This document shows positions 7,923-15,047 of a stretch of 29,994 nt of DNA, piece by piece. The notes beneath the pieces are model-generated. The model searched no databases, had not been told where the DNA came from, and saw nothing but the letters and a program-made list of their open reading frames with translations. The DNA is taken from NCBI GenBank assembly GCA_900763245.1, contig CAAFJQ010000089.1:1-29994 (forward strand). Direction: 5' to 3'. Made by a program: the position numbers and the translations under genes. Source of the DNA: Bacilli bacterium. Lineage in GTDB: Bacteria; Bacillota_I; Bacilli_A; RFN20; CAG-288. Each line of letters opens with the position of its first letter. The stretch's first letter is position 1.

Positions 7923-9359
7923 ATGGAATTCGAACCAGTAATCGGTATTGAGATTCACGTCGAGCTCAAAACCAAATCCAAGATGTTCTCTTCTGCCCCC
8001 TGCAATTTCGGTGAAGCTCCTAACTCCATGACCGTTCCGTTTGATTTTGCTTTCCCTGGAACGATGCCTGTCGTCAACAAGGAAGCTGTCAATTTCGGTA
8101 TCAAAGTCTGTTCTGCATTGAATATGAATATTGCAAGAACTTTGTATTTTGATAGAAAGAACTACTTCTATCCTGATCTTCCCAAAGGCTATCAGATCAC
8201 ACAGCAGTTCCATCCGATCGGAACACATGGTTATGTCGAAATCGAATCACAGGGCAAAACCATCCGTGTCGGTGTCGACAATGCCCACTTAGAGGAAGAT
8301 ACCGCAAAGCAGATTCACCTTTCCGATATCTCTTTGATCAACTTCAACCGCTGCGGAACTCCGCTGATTGAAATCGTTTCTGATCCTGATATGCATTCTG
8401 GCGAAGAAGCGATGAAGTATGTCGAAGCCATCCGTGAAATCGTCACTTATCTCGGCGTTTCTGACGGCAAGATGGAGAACGGATCTCTCCGCTGCGATAT
8501 CAATATTTCTCTCCGCCCGAAGGGTGAGACAAAGTTCGGTACCAAGACAGAGTGCAAGAACCTGAATACCATTCAGAACATCCGTGCTGCTGTCGATTAT
8601 GAAATTGCAAGACAGACTGAAATCCTCAATGCCGGCGGTGTTGTCGAGCAGGAGACAAGAAGATATGATGAAGCGCAGAAGAAGACTGTTCTGATGCGTA
8701 AGAAGACCAATGCCATCGATTACAAATACTTCCGTGAACCGAACATCGTTCCGATCGATTTGGATGAAGCTTTCATCGATGATGCCATCATGAGCATGAA
8801 CAAGCTTCCGAAGGTCTATCGTATCGAACTGAAGAAATCCGGACTCGGCGATTATGAGATTGAAGAGCTTCTCAAGGACAGAGACTTCGTCGTCTATTTC
8901 GAAGACTGCATGGCTCTCGGCGCTAAAAACGCTACCACCTTATGGAATTACCTGATGGTTGAATTGATGGGCTATCTCAATAAGAACGAGAAGACATTGA
9001 AGGATGTTTCGTTCACAAAAGAGAACATGGTTTCCTTGATCAATCTAATCACAGACGGAAAAATCAATTCCAAGCAGGCAAAAGAAGTCTTGGCCATCAT
9101 GGAAGAGAAGGGCGAAGATCCGATTAAGATTGTCAAAGAGAAGGGTATGGAACAGATTTCCGATGATTCCTTCATCTCTGCTCTTGTTGATGAAGTCATC
9201 AAAGAGAATCCTTCTGTCGTCTCTGACTGGCAGAGAGGAAAGGACCATGCCTTAGGCTATCTTGTCGGACAGGTCATGAAAAAGAGCAAGGGAAAAGCCA
9301 ATCCTGCCCTTGCGAAAGAGTCCATTCTTAAGATCATCGGACCTTGTGGCAAGAATTAA
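7923..9359 (+). CDS. gatB: Asp/Glu-tRNA amidotransferase subunit B
   Basis: GatB (478 aa) binds the tRNA and carries the kinase/transamidase site of GatCAB. The N-terminus MEFEPVIGIEIHVEL and the block FDRKNYFYPDLPKGYQITQ are hallmark GatB sequences. The cradle domain is followed by a helical region and a C-terminal YqeY-like tail (residues from about 400). The frame is open upstream to a TTG at 7902, but AAAGGAGG at 7906-7913 lies 9 nt before the ATG at 7923, so that start is chosen. It begins 1 nt after the gatA stop. With the upstream tRNA-Gln and no glutaminyl-tRNA synthetase in view, the indirect Gln-tRNA route is the simplest reading. Confidence 0.97.
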   Translation: MEFEPVIGIEIHVELKTKSKMFSSAPCNFGEAPNSMTVPFDFAFPGTMPVVNKEAVNFGIKVCSALNMNIARTLYFDRKNYFYPDLPKGYQITQQFHPIGTHGYVEIESQGKTIRVGVDNAHLEEDTAKQIHLSDISLINFNRCGTPLIEIVSDPDMHSGEEAMKYVEAIREIVTYLGVSDGKMENGSLRCDINISLRPKGETKFGTKTECKNLNTIQNIRAAVDYEIARQTEILNAGGVVEQETRRYDEAQKKTVLMRKKTNAIDYKYFREPNIVPIDLDEAFIDDAIMSMNKLPKVYRIELKKSGLGDYEIEELLKDRDFVVYFEDCMALGAKNATTLWNYLMVELMGYLNKNEKTLKDVSFTKENMVSLINLITDGKINSKQAKEVLAIMEEKGEDPIKIVKEKGMEQISDDSFISALVDEVIKENPSVVSDWQRGKDHALGYLVGQVMKKSKGKANPALAKESILKIIGPCGKN

Positions 9360-9463
9360 ACAGACACCCCTATTAGTCAAAAAGATTTAAGGACCTCCGA
9401 CTTTAAAAATCATTCCGAATAATAAAGTTGTTTGCTTTCTGCTTTTCGATTATATGCACATTT

Positions 9464-9509
9464 AGAGCAACGTTTTCTCGTAAAATTATGAGCGGACGTT
9501 GCTCTTTTT
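9464..9509 (+). terminator. Terminator after gatCAB
   Basis: AGAGCAACGT (9464-9473) pairs perfectly with ACGTTGCTCT (9496-9505), and T residues run to 9509. CTC/GAG inside the large loop may extend the stem. It lies about 105 nt after the gatB stop. Apart from this hairpin and the tetR promoter, the 264-bp gap holds nothing I can name. Confidence 0.75.
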
Positions 9510-9564
9510 GTTTTGAAATTGGAATAATTGTTGAAAAATCACTGGTCATTTAAGTAAATGTGGT

Positions 9565-9570
9565 TATAAT
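9565..9570 (+). promoter_or_regulatory. Possible -10 box of the tetR-type gene
   Basis: TATAAT lies 53 nt before the chosen ATG. No clear -35 box is visible at the right distance, so the assignment is tentative. Confidence 0.4.
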
Positions 9571-9623
9571 ATTATTATTTGGTAAAAAGACATTGCAACC
9601 TATTGTATGGAAAAGAGGTGTCT

Positions 9624-10232
9624 ATGGTGGAAGATAAAATAGATCGCCGTATCATAAAGACGAAGAAAAGTTTAGGAGAAGCCTTATTAAAACTTCTTCG
9701 TAAAGAAAAAATCGATCTGATCAAAATCAATGAATTGTGTGATGAAGCCAAAGTGTCCAGAGCCACATTTTATAATAACTTCGATTCTATTGTCGATGTA
9801 CTTTCCTATCAGTTGGGAAGTATGCTTTATGTTGATGAAGAGGAAGAGAATACCTGGATTACAGCTTCTACTTCACTTGAACAGGCATATCGCTCTTTTT
9901 TGACTCGTATCATCCACAACGCCCTTCTTCAGAAGGATACACTGAAAGCCATCAATGGCGGATTGCATGAAAACGGAATGTTCTTAGTCGCTTTCCGCTC
10001 TTCTATCCGTGATGGATTAAGACCGATTGTCAAGAAGTACTGCCTGGAAATCGAAAATGAAATCCCTTCTACTGTTCTGATGAATTATCTCAGTCTCTCT
10101 TTGGCAAGCTATGTTTATTATACTTTGCTAGGGGATCATAATTCCGATGAGAATGTTATTGTTGAAAACGGATATAACATGACTTTGCAGCTGATCAAGG
10201 AGTGTCTGAAGAAGTATCCGTTCTATAAATAA
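9624..10232 (+). CDS. TetR/AcrR-family transcriptional regulator
   Basis: The 202-aa product has an N-terminal TetR-type DNA-binding domain: DRRIIKTKKSLGEALLKLL leads into a helix-turn-helix, INELCDEAKVSRATFYNNFDSI, at about residues 28-50. The remaining 150 residues are helical and would form the ligand and dimer domain; they do not identify the effector. The frame is open upstream to 9579, but AGAGGTG sits just before the ATG at 9624 and the upstream codons have no TetR character. It is a single gene between the gat terminator and tgt. Its target is unknown. The inverted repeat at 10257-10273 just after the gene is one candidate operator; autoregulation is possible. Confidence 0.85.
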   Translation: MVEDKIDRRIIKTKKSLGEALLKLLRKEKIDLIKINELCDEAKVSRATFYNNFDSIVDVLSYQLGSMLYVDEEEENTWITASTSLEQAYRSFLTRIIHNALLQKDTLKAINGGLHENGMFLVAFRSSIRDGLRPIVKKYCLEIENEIPSTVLMNYLSLSLASYVYYTLLGDHNSDENVIVENGYNMTLQLIKECLKKYPFYK

Positions 10233-10256
10233 AGTCGAATAGCTAAGATACTACGA

Positions 10257-10273
10257 GATATCTTATAGATATC
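10257..10273. repeat. Inverted repeat between tetR-type gene and tgt
   Basis: GATATCT and AGATATC are exact complements around TAT, 25 nt after the regulator stop and about 40 nt before the tgt -35 box. No U-run follows directly, so it is a poor terminator. It could be an operator for the TetR-type regulator, which is inference only. Confidence 0.45.
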
Positions 10274-10311
10274 CTTTGCATATTTTTCTTGAATAACAGA
10301 GCAAAGCAGTC

Positions 10312-10340
10312 TTTAAAACATATACGTAAAATCGTATAAT
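10312..10340 (+). promoter_or_regulatory. Promoter of tgt-queA-queH
   Basis: TTTAAA (10312-10317) and a perfect TATAAT (10335-10340) are 17 bp apart. Only 9 nt separate the -10 box from the tgt ATG, so the mRNA would start within about 3 nt of the start codon. Confidence 0.75.
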
Positions 10341-10349
10341 ATTTTCATT

Positions 10350-11480
10350 ATGTCCAAAGATTTTTACATTGAAATTCTGCATGAAGACAAAAACTGTCAT
10401 GCACGTTATGGTTATCTCCATACTCCGCACGGGACTGTTGAGCTCCCGATGTTTATGCCGGTAGGAACACAGGCTACTGTCAAGACTATCGCTCCTGAAG
10501 AACTTGTTCAGATGGGATCAGGCGTAGTTTTAGCAAACACCTATCACCTTGCCCTTCGTCCAGGAACAAAGATCGTCAAAGCAGCCGGCGGTGTTCAGAA
10601 GTTTATGAATTATCCTGGTCCGATGCTGACAGACAGTGGCGGATATCAGGTCTTCTCTCTCACTAAACTGAGAGACAAAATCACAGAAGAAGGAGTCTCT
10701 TTCAAGGATCCTCTTTCTGGTGATAAGCACTTCTTCTCTCCGGAGAGCGTCATCGGATTAGAAGAAGATATCGGTGCCGATATCATCATGTGCTTTGATG
10801 AATGTGCACCTTGGCCCTGCAGCAAAGAATACATGAAGAACTCAGTCGACAGAACAATCCGCTGGGCAAAGCGCTGTCTCGCTGCCAAGACCAGAGACGA
10901 TCAGGCTCTTTTTGGCATCTGTCAGGGTGGTGAGTTTGCCGATATCAGACAATACTGTGCACAAGAGCTGACAAAGCTTCCTTTCGAAGGCTTTTCCGTC
11001 GGCGGTACGGCAATCGGTGAACCAAGAGTCACCGAATATCACGAAGTCTCTCTTACGATTCCCTATCTCCCTTATGATAAACCTCGTTATCTTATGGGCA
11101 TCGGTTCCTTGGATATGCTCTTTGACGGCATCAGAAAAGGCGTCGATATGTTCGATTGCGTTCTTCCTACCCGTCTTGCAAGACATGGCTCTGTCATGAC
11201 ACATCATGGAAGAATCAATATCATGAAGGGCAAATATGCCAATGACTTTTCTCCGCTTGATGAAGAGTGCGACTGCTATTGTTGCAGAAACTATACAAAA
11301 GCATATGTGCATCACTTGATGAAGTGCGAAGAAGGCTTCGGAGCAAGATTATGCTCCATTCACAATATCCGTTTCCTTATTCAGGCGATGGAAGGCGCAA
11401 GAGAAGCCATCAAAAATGATCGCTTCTTGGAATATGCCGCTGAACGTCTGGATGAATTCGGTTCAGTAAGAGGTTGCTAA
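10350..11480 (+). CDS. tgt: tRNA-guanine transglycosylase
   Basis: Tgt (376 aa) swaps guanine 34 in GUN-anticodon tRNAs for preQ1, the first tRNA-bound step of queuosine synthesis. Nucleophile D269 lies in FDCVLPTRLARHG, and D95 in TDSGGYQVFSL is the general acid/base. Zinc ligands are CDCYCC with the His of CSIHN. By alignment spacing, residue 220 in the substrate loop (VGGTAIGE) is Thr where bacterial Tgt usually has Leu (L231 of the Zymomonas enzyme). There is no Shine-Dalgarno sequence: the -10 box nearly abuts the ATG, so translation from a leaderless mRNA is likely. queA begins 1 nt after the stop, and queH follows, so the role in queuosine synthesis is firm. Confidence 0.96.
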   Translation: MSKDFYIEILHEDKNCHARYGYLHTPHGTVELPMFMPVGTQATVKTIAPEELVQMGSGVVLANTYHLALRPGTKIVKAAGGVQKFMNYPGPMLTDSGGYQVFSLTKLRDKITEEGVSFKDPLSGDKHFFSPESVIGLEEDIGADIIMCFDECAPWPCSKEYMKNSVDRTIRWAKRCLAAKTRDDQALFGICQGGEFADIRQYCAQELTKLPFEGFSVGGTAIGEPRVTEYHEVSLTIPYLPYDKPRYLMGIGSLDMLFDGIRKGVDMFDCVLPTRLARHGSVMTHHGRINIMKGKYANDFSPLDEECDCYCCRNYTKAYVHHLMKCEEGFGARLCSIHNIRFLIQAMEGAREAIKNDRFLEYAAERLDEFGSVRGC

Positions 11481-11481
11481 A

Positions 11482-12558
11482 ATGAATACACCAGGATTTG
11501 ATTACGATATTTATTCTTTGTCGTCCTACAATTATGATCTTCCTGAAGATCGCATCGCACAGTCACCGGTTCAGAAGAGAGATGAATCCCGTCTTCTCAC
11601 GATGAACCGTGATACCGGTGAACTGAAGGACGAACCCCATTTTTATGACATTCTGAAATATCTTCATAAAGGAGATGTCATTGTCAGAAACAATACAAAG
11701 GTCATTCCGGCCCGCCTTTTAGGTGAGAAGAAAGAGACTCACGCTCATGTTCAGCTTCTCCTTCTCCATCAGGTCGCTGACCAGAAAGATGTCTGGGAAT
11801 GCCTGGTCGGAAATGCGCACGCTGTCAAAGTCGGCACAAAAGTCTATTTCGGTGCCCATGATGAACTGGTTGCAGAATGCATCGAAGTCAAGGATGAAGG
11901 ACTTCGTCTTTTCCATTTTGTCTATGAAGGAATCTTCATGGAAGTTTTGGAATCCTTGGGAAAGATGCCTCTTCCTCCTTATATTCATGAACAGTTGGGC
12001 GACAATTCCCGTTATCAGACCGTCTATGCCAAAATCGAAGGAAGCGCAGCTGCTCCGACAGCCGGCTTCCATTTCACGCCTGAACTTTTCGACAAGATCA
12101 AAGAGATGGGCGCTGAAGTCCTCGATGTCACTCTTCATGTCGGACTTGGAACCTTCAGACCGGTCAAGACAGATGATATCAGAGAGCATGACATGCACTC
12201 TGAATACTATCACATGTCCAAAGAGACTGCAGACAGGCTCAACCTTGCCAAGAAGGAAGGAAGAAGAATCATTGCAGTCGGAACGACTTCGACAAGAACT
12301 TTGGAATCCGTTTACCATAAATACGGAACATTCAAAGAGTGCTCCGGTGACACAAAGCTGTTTATCTTCCCCGGATTTGAATACCAAGCCATCGATTGTC
12401 TTGTCACCAATTTCCATCTTCCGAAATCGACGCTTGTCATGTTGGTCTCTGCATTTTCTACCCGTGACAATGTTTTGAATGCATATAAGCATGCTGTTGA
12501 AAGCGGATATCGTTTCTTCTCCTTTGGAGATGCGATGTTCTTATACAGAGACAAGTGA
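11482..12558 (+). CDS. queA: S-adenosylmethionine:tRNA ribosyltransferase-isomerase QueA
   Basis: QueA (358 aa) moves the ribosyl part of S-adenosylmethionine onto preQ1 in tRNA to give epoxyqueuosine. Family blocks are clear: YNYDLPEDRIAQSPVQKRDESRLL near the N-terminus, VIRNNTKVIPARL (about 70-82), a PLPPYI motif near 165, SAAAPTAGFHFTPEL, HVGLGTFRPV and the C-terminal TNFHLPKSTLVMLVSAF. The length is near the family norm of about 340-350, with a short N-terminal extension. AGAGGTT ahead of the ATG serves as ribosome site. Its TGA shares one base with the queH ATG, so the genes are coupled. Confidence 0.97.
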   Translation: MNTPGFDYDIYSLSSYNYDLPEDRIAQSPVQKRDESRLLTMNRDTGELKDEPHFYDILKYLHKGDVIVRNNTKVIPARLLGEKKETHAHVQLLLLHQVADQKDVWECLVGNAHAVKVGTKVYFGAHDELVAECIEVKDEGLRLFHFVYEGIFMEVLESLGKMPLPPYIHEQLGDNSRYQTVYAKIEGSAAAPTAGFHFTPELFDKIKEMGAEVLDVTLHVGLGTFRPVKTDDIREHDMHSEYYHMSKETADRLNLAKKEGRRIIAVGTTSTRTLESVYHKYGTFKECSGDTKLFIFPGFEYQAIDCLVTNFHLPKSTLVMLVSAFSTRDNVLNAYKHAVESGYRFFSFGDAMFLYRDK

Positions 12559-13232
12559 TGAACGACGAAAGAGAGAGAAAAGACTATTATCAGAGAAAAT
12601 ACCTTTCTTTGATTGATGAAATCGATAAATCGGGAAAAAGACCGACTCTTTTTCTTCACGCCTGCTGTGGGCCCTGTCTTACTTATCCTCTTTCGATTCT
12701 GATTGATCATTTTGATGTGACGGTCGGATTTTTCAATCCGAATATCTATCCTCTTGAAGAGTATCAGAAGAGACTGGATACACTGACTCGCTTCATTGAA
12801 GAATATTCAAAAGCAAGAGGTGTCAGAATTCCTCTTGTTGTCAACGAAGAGGATTTTCTGAAATATCAGAAGGCATTTGAAAAGAGAAAAGATGACTACG
12901 AAGGCGGAAAGATATGTCTTGCTTGTCATGCTTATAGAATGGGGCTAGCTTATCAATACGCTTTTGAACATCATTTTGATTATTTCACGACCGTGATGAC
13001 AGTCTCCTGCAAAAAGCCGAGCAGAGAACTCAATGAGATTGCTGAAAAACTCTTCCTTCAGTATCCGACGACAAAATATCTTTATTCTGATTTCAAAAAA
13101 GACAACGGACAGCTGAAAGGAATCCTGATCAGCAAAGAATACAATCTTTACCGACAGGATTATTGTGGCTGTCTTCCTTCGCTGGAAGAGAGAAAAAGGC
13201 AGAAAGAGGCTCAGTCTGCAAAGAGCCGATAG
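12558..13232 (+). CDS. queH: Epoxyqueuosine reductase QueH (non-cobalamin type)
   Basis: QueH (224 aa, formerly DUF208) carries out the last step, epoxyqueuosine to queuosine, replacing the cobalamin enzyme QueG. Characteristic motifs are HACCGPC (residues 34-40), FFNPNIYPLEEYQKR, CLACHAYRM and QDYCGC. The paired cysteines are expected to hold an Fe-S cluster and a second metal. A GTG at 12555 is in frame, but the ATG at 12558, overlapping the queA stop by one base, is the natural start. The 3' end runs 22 nt into the convergent parB gene, and no terminator for this operon is visible before that overlap. Function is well supported by motif and by tgt-queA. Confidence 0.95.
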   Translation: MNDERERKDYYQRKYLSLIDEIDKSGKRPTLFLHACCGPCLTYPLSILIDHFDVTVGFFNPNIYPLEEYQKRLDTLTRFIEEYSKARGVRIPLVVNEEDFLKYQKAFEKRKDDYEGGKICLACHAYRMGLAYQYAFEHHFDYFTTVMTVSCKKPSRELNEIAEKLFLQYPTTKYLYSDFKKDNGQLKGILISKEYNLYRQDYCGCLPSLEERKRQKEAQSAKSR

Positions 13233-14008
13233 ATTCTTGTTAGATTCTTCTTTGCTTCTTCTTCGCTTTCAAAGGTGATGACGATCTGTTTCTTCTTTTG
13301 CTTTACAGAGGTCTTTCTCTTATTTCCAGAGAAAGATCTCTTTTCTTTTTCCAAGTCTCTTACAGAGACTCCTTTTTCGATGATTCTATCGAAAAGCTCC
13401 TTCTGTTTTTCTATAGGAAGGTTAAGAAGAGAACGAGCTTCCGAATAGGACAGGGTGAAATTCTTCAACCCATCTTTGACAAAAGAAGGAAGTTCTTTCA
13501 AGCGGAGCAGATTTCTCACCTGTGCGATGCTATAGGAAGAAAGCTTGGCGAGAGTCTCATCCGAATACTGATACTTCTCTTTCAGCGTTTGGAAAGCATA
13601 GGACTTCACCAGTGCGCTATCTCCTTCCGCCTGGATGTTTTCTAGGATATATGCGTATTTTCTCTCATTGTCTAACTCTGCTTTGACAATTGGCAGTTCT
13701 TTATAACCGATTTTCTTCGCCAGAAGAAAACGTTTGACGCCGTTGATGATTTCATATCCATCGTTTTCTTTTACGACGATAAGAGGCATGATAAAGCCGT
13801 CCTTGGTTAAGGATTCTTCCAAGGACTTGTAGTAGCTTAGGTCATAGTTGTCTTCTGAAAAGAGAGCGGAGAGATGAAGCTCTTCGATTCTGATTTCGGA
13901 TTGAGAGTGACCTAAAAGATTCTGTTCGATCTCATTGACGACAGAATATCGCTGATATTTTTTGACAAGCGAGTTTAAGTCAGTTCGCTTTGTTTTTGTT
14001 GCTGACAC
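13211..14008 (-). CDS. parB: ParB-family protein with degenerate CTP-binding motifs
   Basis: The 265-aa protein is encoded directly behind parA and overlaps it by 29 nt, the classic parAB arrangement for chromosome segregation. The ParB N-domain is recognisable (IRIEELHLS...FIMPLIVV...YEIINGVKRFLLAKKIGYKELPIV), then a helix-turn-helix (ETLAKLSSYSIAQVRNLLRLKELP) and a basic C-terminal part. The usual GERRxRA box reads GVKRFLL, and ENxQRExLxPxEEA reads ENIQAEGDSALVKSY. These boxes form the CTP pocket in Spo0J/ParB, so CTP use is doubtful here. The frame opens at a TTG (14014), but AGGTG is spaced correctly only for the GTG at 14008. No parS site was found in the window. A Noc-like or otherwise diverged ParB role is possible. 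Confidence 0.85.
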   Translation of the reverse strand: MSATKTKRTDLNSLVKKYQRYSVVNEIEQNLLGHSQSEIRIEELHLSALFSEDNYDLSYYKSLEESLTKDGFIMPLIVVKENDGYEIINGVKRFLLAKKIGYKELPIVKAELDNERKYAYILENIQAEGDSALVKSYAFQTLKEKYQYSDETLAKLSSYSIAQVRNLLRLKELPSFVKDGLKNFTLSYSEARSLLNLPIEKQKELFDRIIEKGVSVRDLEKEKRSFSGNKRKTSVKQKKKQIVITFESEEEAKKNLTRIYRLFAD

Positions 14009-14768
14009 GTTCAATCACCTCTCTAGCCAAAGCCAAATAAGTCAGAGAACCCGCACTCTGCGGACGGAAATGGTTGACGGGCATTCCTTTTGCAATCGCT
14101 TCGGGGATGGAAACGTTTCTGGGGATGGTTGTCAAAAAGACGTGATCTTTGAAGTTTGTTCTCACTTCTTTTGCAATATCGATTGAAAGCTTGGTCCTTG
14201 GATCATACATTGTAAGAAGGATGCCTAAGATGGATAAATCCGGATTGTCTTTCTTCTGGACGTTGTATAAAGTCGAAAGAAGCTGAGCCAAAGCATCCAG
14301 TGCGAAATATTCGCATTGGACAGGAATCAGAATGCAGTCGGATGCATTCAATGCATTCAGCGACAGAAAGCCTAAAGAAGGCGGACAGTCAATCAGGACG
14401 TAATCGAAAAGATTGAGCTCTTTTGAGTTGAGTATCTCCTTCAGCAGTTTGGTCGAGCATTCGCCCTGAGTAAGAAGCGTGCTCTCTACCATAGCCAAAG
14501 TGAGATTTGCGGAGATGATCGAAATATTTTCAAAATTTGTTTTTCTGATGCAGTGCTTGAGGTCGCTTTTTTTAAGGAGCAGTTCACTCATGGTTCTTTT
14601 GCTTAATGTAGGATCGATGCCTAATGCTTGGGAACAGTTTCCCTGCGGATCCATATCTAGTAAAAGAACCCGTTTATTATAGCGGGCCAAAGAAGCAGCG
14701 AGGTTATATGCGGTCGTAGTTTTTCCTACTCCGCCTTTTTGATTTGTAATAGCAATGATTTCACTCAT
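13980..14768 (-). CDS. parA: Chromosome-partitioning ATPase ParA (Soj type)
   Basis: ParA (262 aa) is a deviant-Walker ATPase that moves ParB-bound DNA during segregation. The P-loop KGGVGKTT is at residues 11-18, with the signature lysine at 11. Walker A' is LLLDMDPQGNCSQALG and Walker B is YVLIDCPPSLGFLS. The start codon has no Shine-Dalgarno sequence. An extended -10 box TGCTAGAAT (minus strand, 14775-14783) ends 6 nt before the ATG, so the mRNA probably begins at the start codon. parB overlaps the 3' end. The pair is divergent from the lipoprotein genes across a 279-bp gap and lies about 9 kb from mnmG, which in many Firmicutes is a near neighbour. Confidence 0.95.
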   Translation of the reverse strand: MSEIIAITNQKGGVGKTTTAYNLAASLARYNKRVLLLDMDPQGNCSQALGIDPTLSKRTMSELLLKKSDLKHCIRKTNFENISIISANLTLAMVESTLLTQGECSTKLLKEILNSKELNLFDYVLIDCPPSLGFLSLNALNASDCILIPVQCEYFALDALAQLLSTLYNVQKKDNPDLSILGILLTMYDPRTKLSIDIAKEVRTNFKDHVFLTTIPRNVSIPEAIAKGMPVNHFRPQSAGSLTYLALAREVIERVSNKNKAN

Positions 14769-14774
14769 GGTTTA

Positions 14775-14783
14775 ATTCTAGCA
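14775..14783 (-). promoter_or_regulatory. Extended -10 promoter of parA, leaderless type
   Basis: Read on the minus strand, TGCTAGAAT is followed by TAAACC and then the ATG. The usual start of transcription, 7 nt after the box, is the A of the ATG. The -35 region is weak. Confidence 0.6.
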
Positions 14784-14938
14784 TATTTTACTTCGTTTTC
14801 TTATAGCCGAAATGAAAGAATGGTCATTTTTCAATTTCAATTCGTGACAAGATGTAATAAAATACTAGTCCGCCCATGTCGTTTTTCTTGGAATCATGGC
14901 CTTGATTGTGATGTTATTCATAAAATCCGCCCTAAAAG

Positions 14939-14955
14939 GATATATAATATATATC
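14939..14955. repeat. AT-rich inverted repeat in the parA/lipoprotein gap
   Basis: GATATAT and ATATATC flank AAT as exact complements, 17 bp upstream of the lipoprotein -35 box. This is the right place for an operator, but low complexity makes chance possible. The rest of the 279-bp gap shows only a repeated TCCGCCC (14869, 14926) and no gene. Confidence 0.4.
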
Positions 14956-14971
14956 ACAAGACTTGTTTTTC

Positions 14972-15000
14972 TTGAAAACGGCCTTGAAAACAACTATAGT
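14972..15000 (+). promoter_or_regulatory. Promoter of the lipoprotein pair
   Basis: TTGAAA (14972-14977) and TATAGT (14995-15000) are 17 bp apart, with a predicted start near 15007 and a leader of about 40 nt. CTTGAAAAC occurs twice in tandem (14971-14979 and 14983-14991) across the -35 and spacer. Confidence 0.65.
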
Positions 15001-15047
15001 AGATAAAGTTGTCTTTGTGTGCGAATATTTCAATGAGGAGGACTCTT

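Noticed and set aside
9360..9463. Possible small RNA with TTGTTT and TATATG boxes before the gat terminator
   Set aside because: Both boxes are poor matches in AT-rich DNA and no conserved structure besides the terminator is evident.
10233..10349. preQ1 riboswitch ahead of tgt
   Set aside because: No preQ1-type pseudoknot sequence is visible and the promoter lies only 9 nt before the ATG, leaving no leader RNA for a riboswitch.
11719..12492. Long open frames on both strands within queA (257 and 251 aa)
   Set aside because: They overlap queA completely and have low-complexity, Ser/Arg-rich or Cys-scattered translations without family features.
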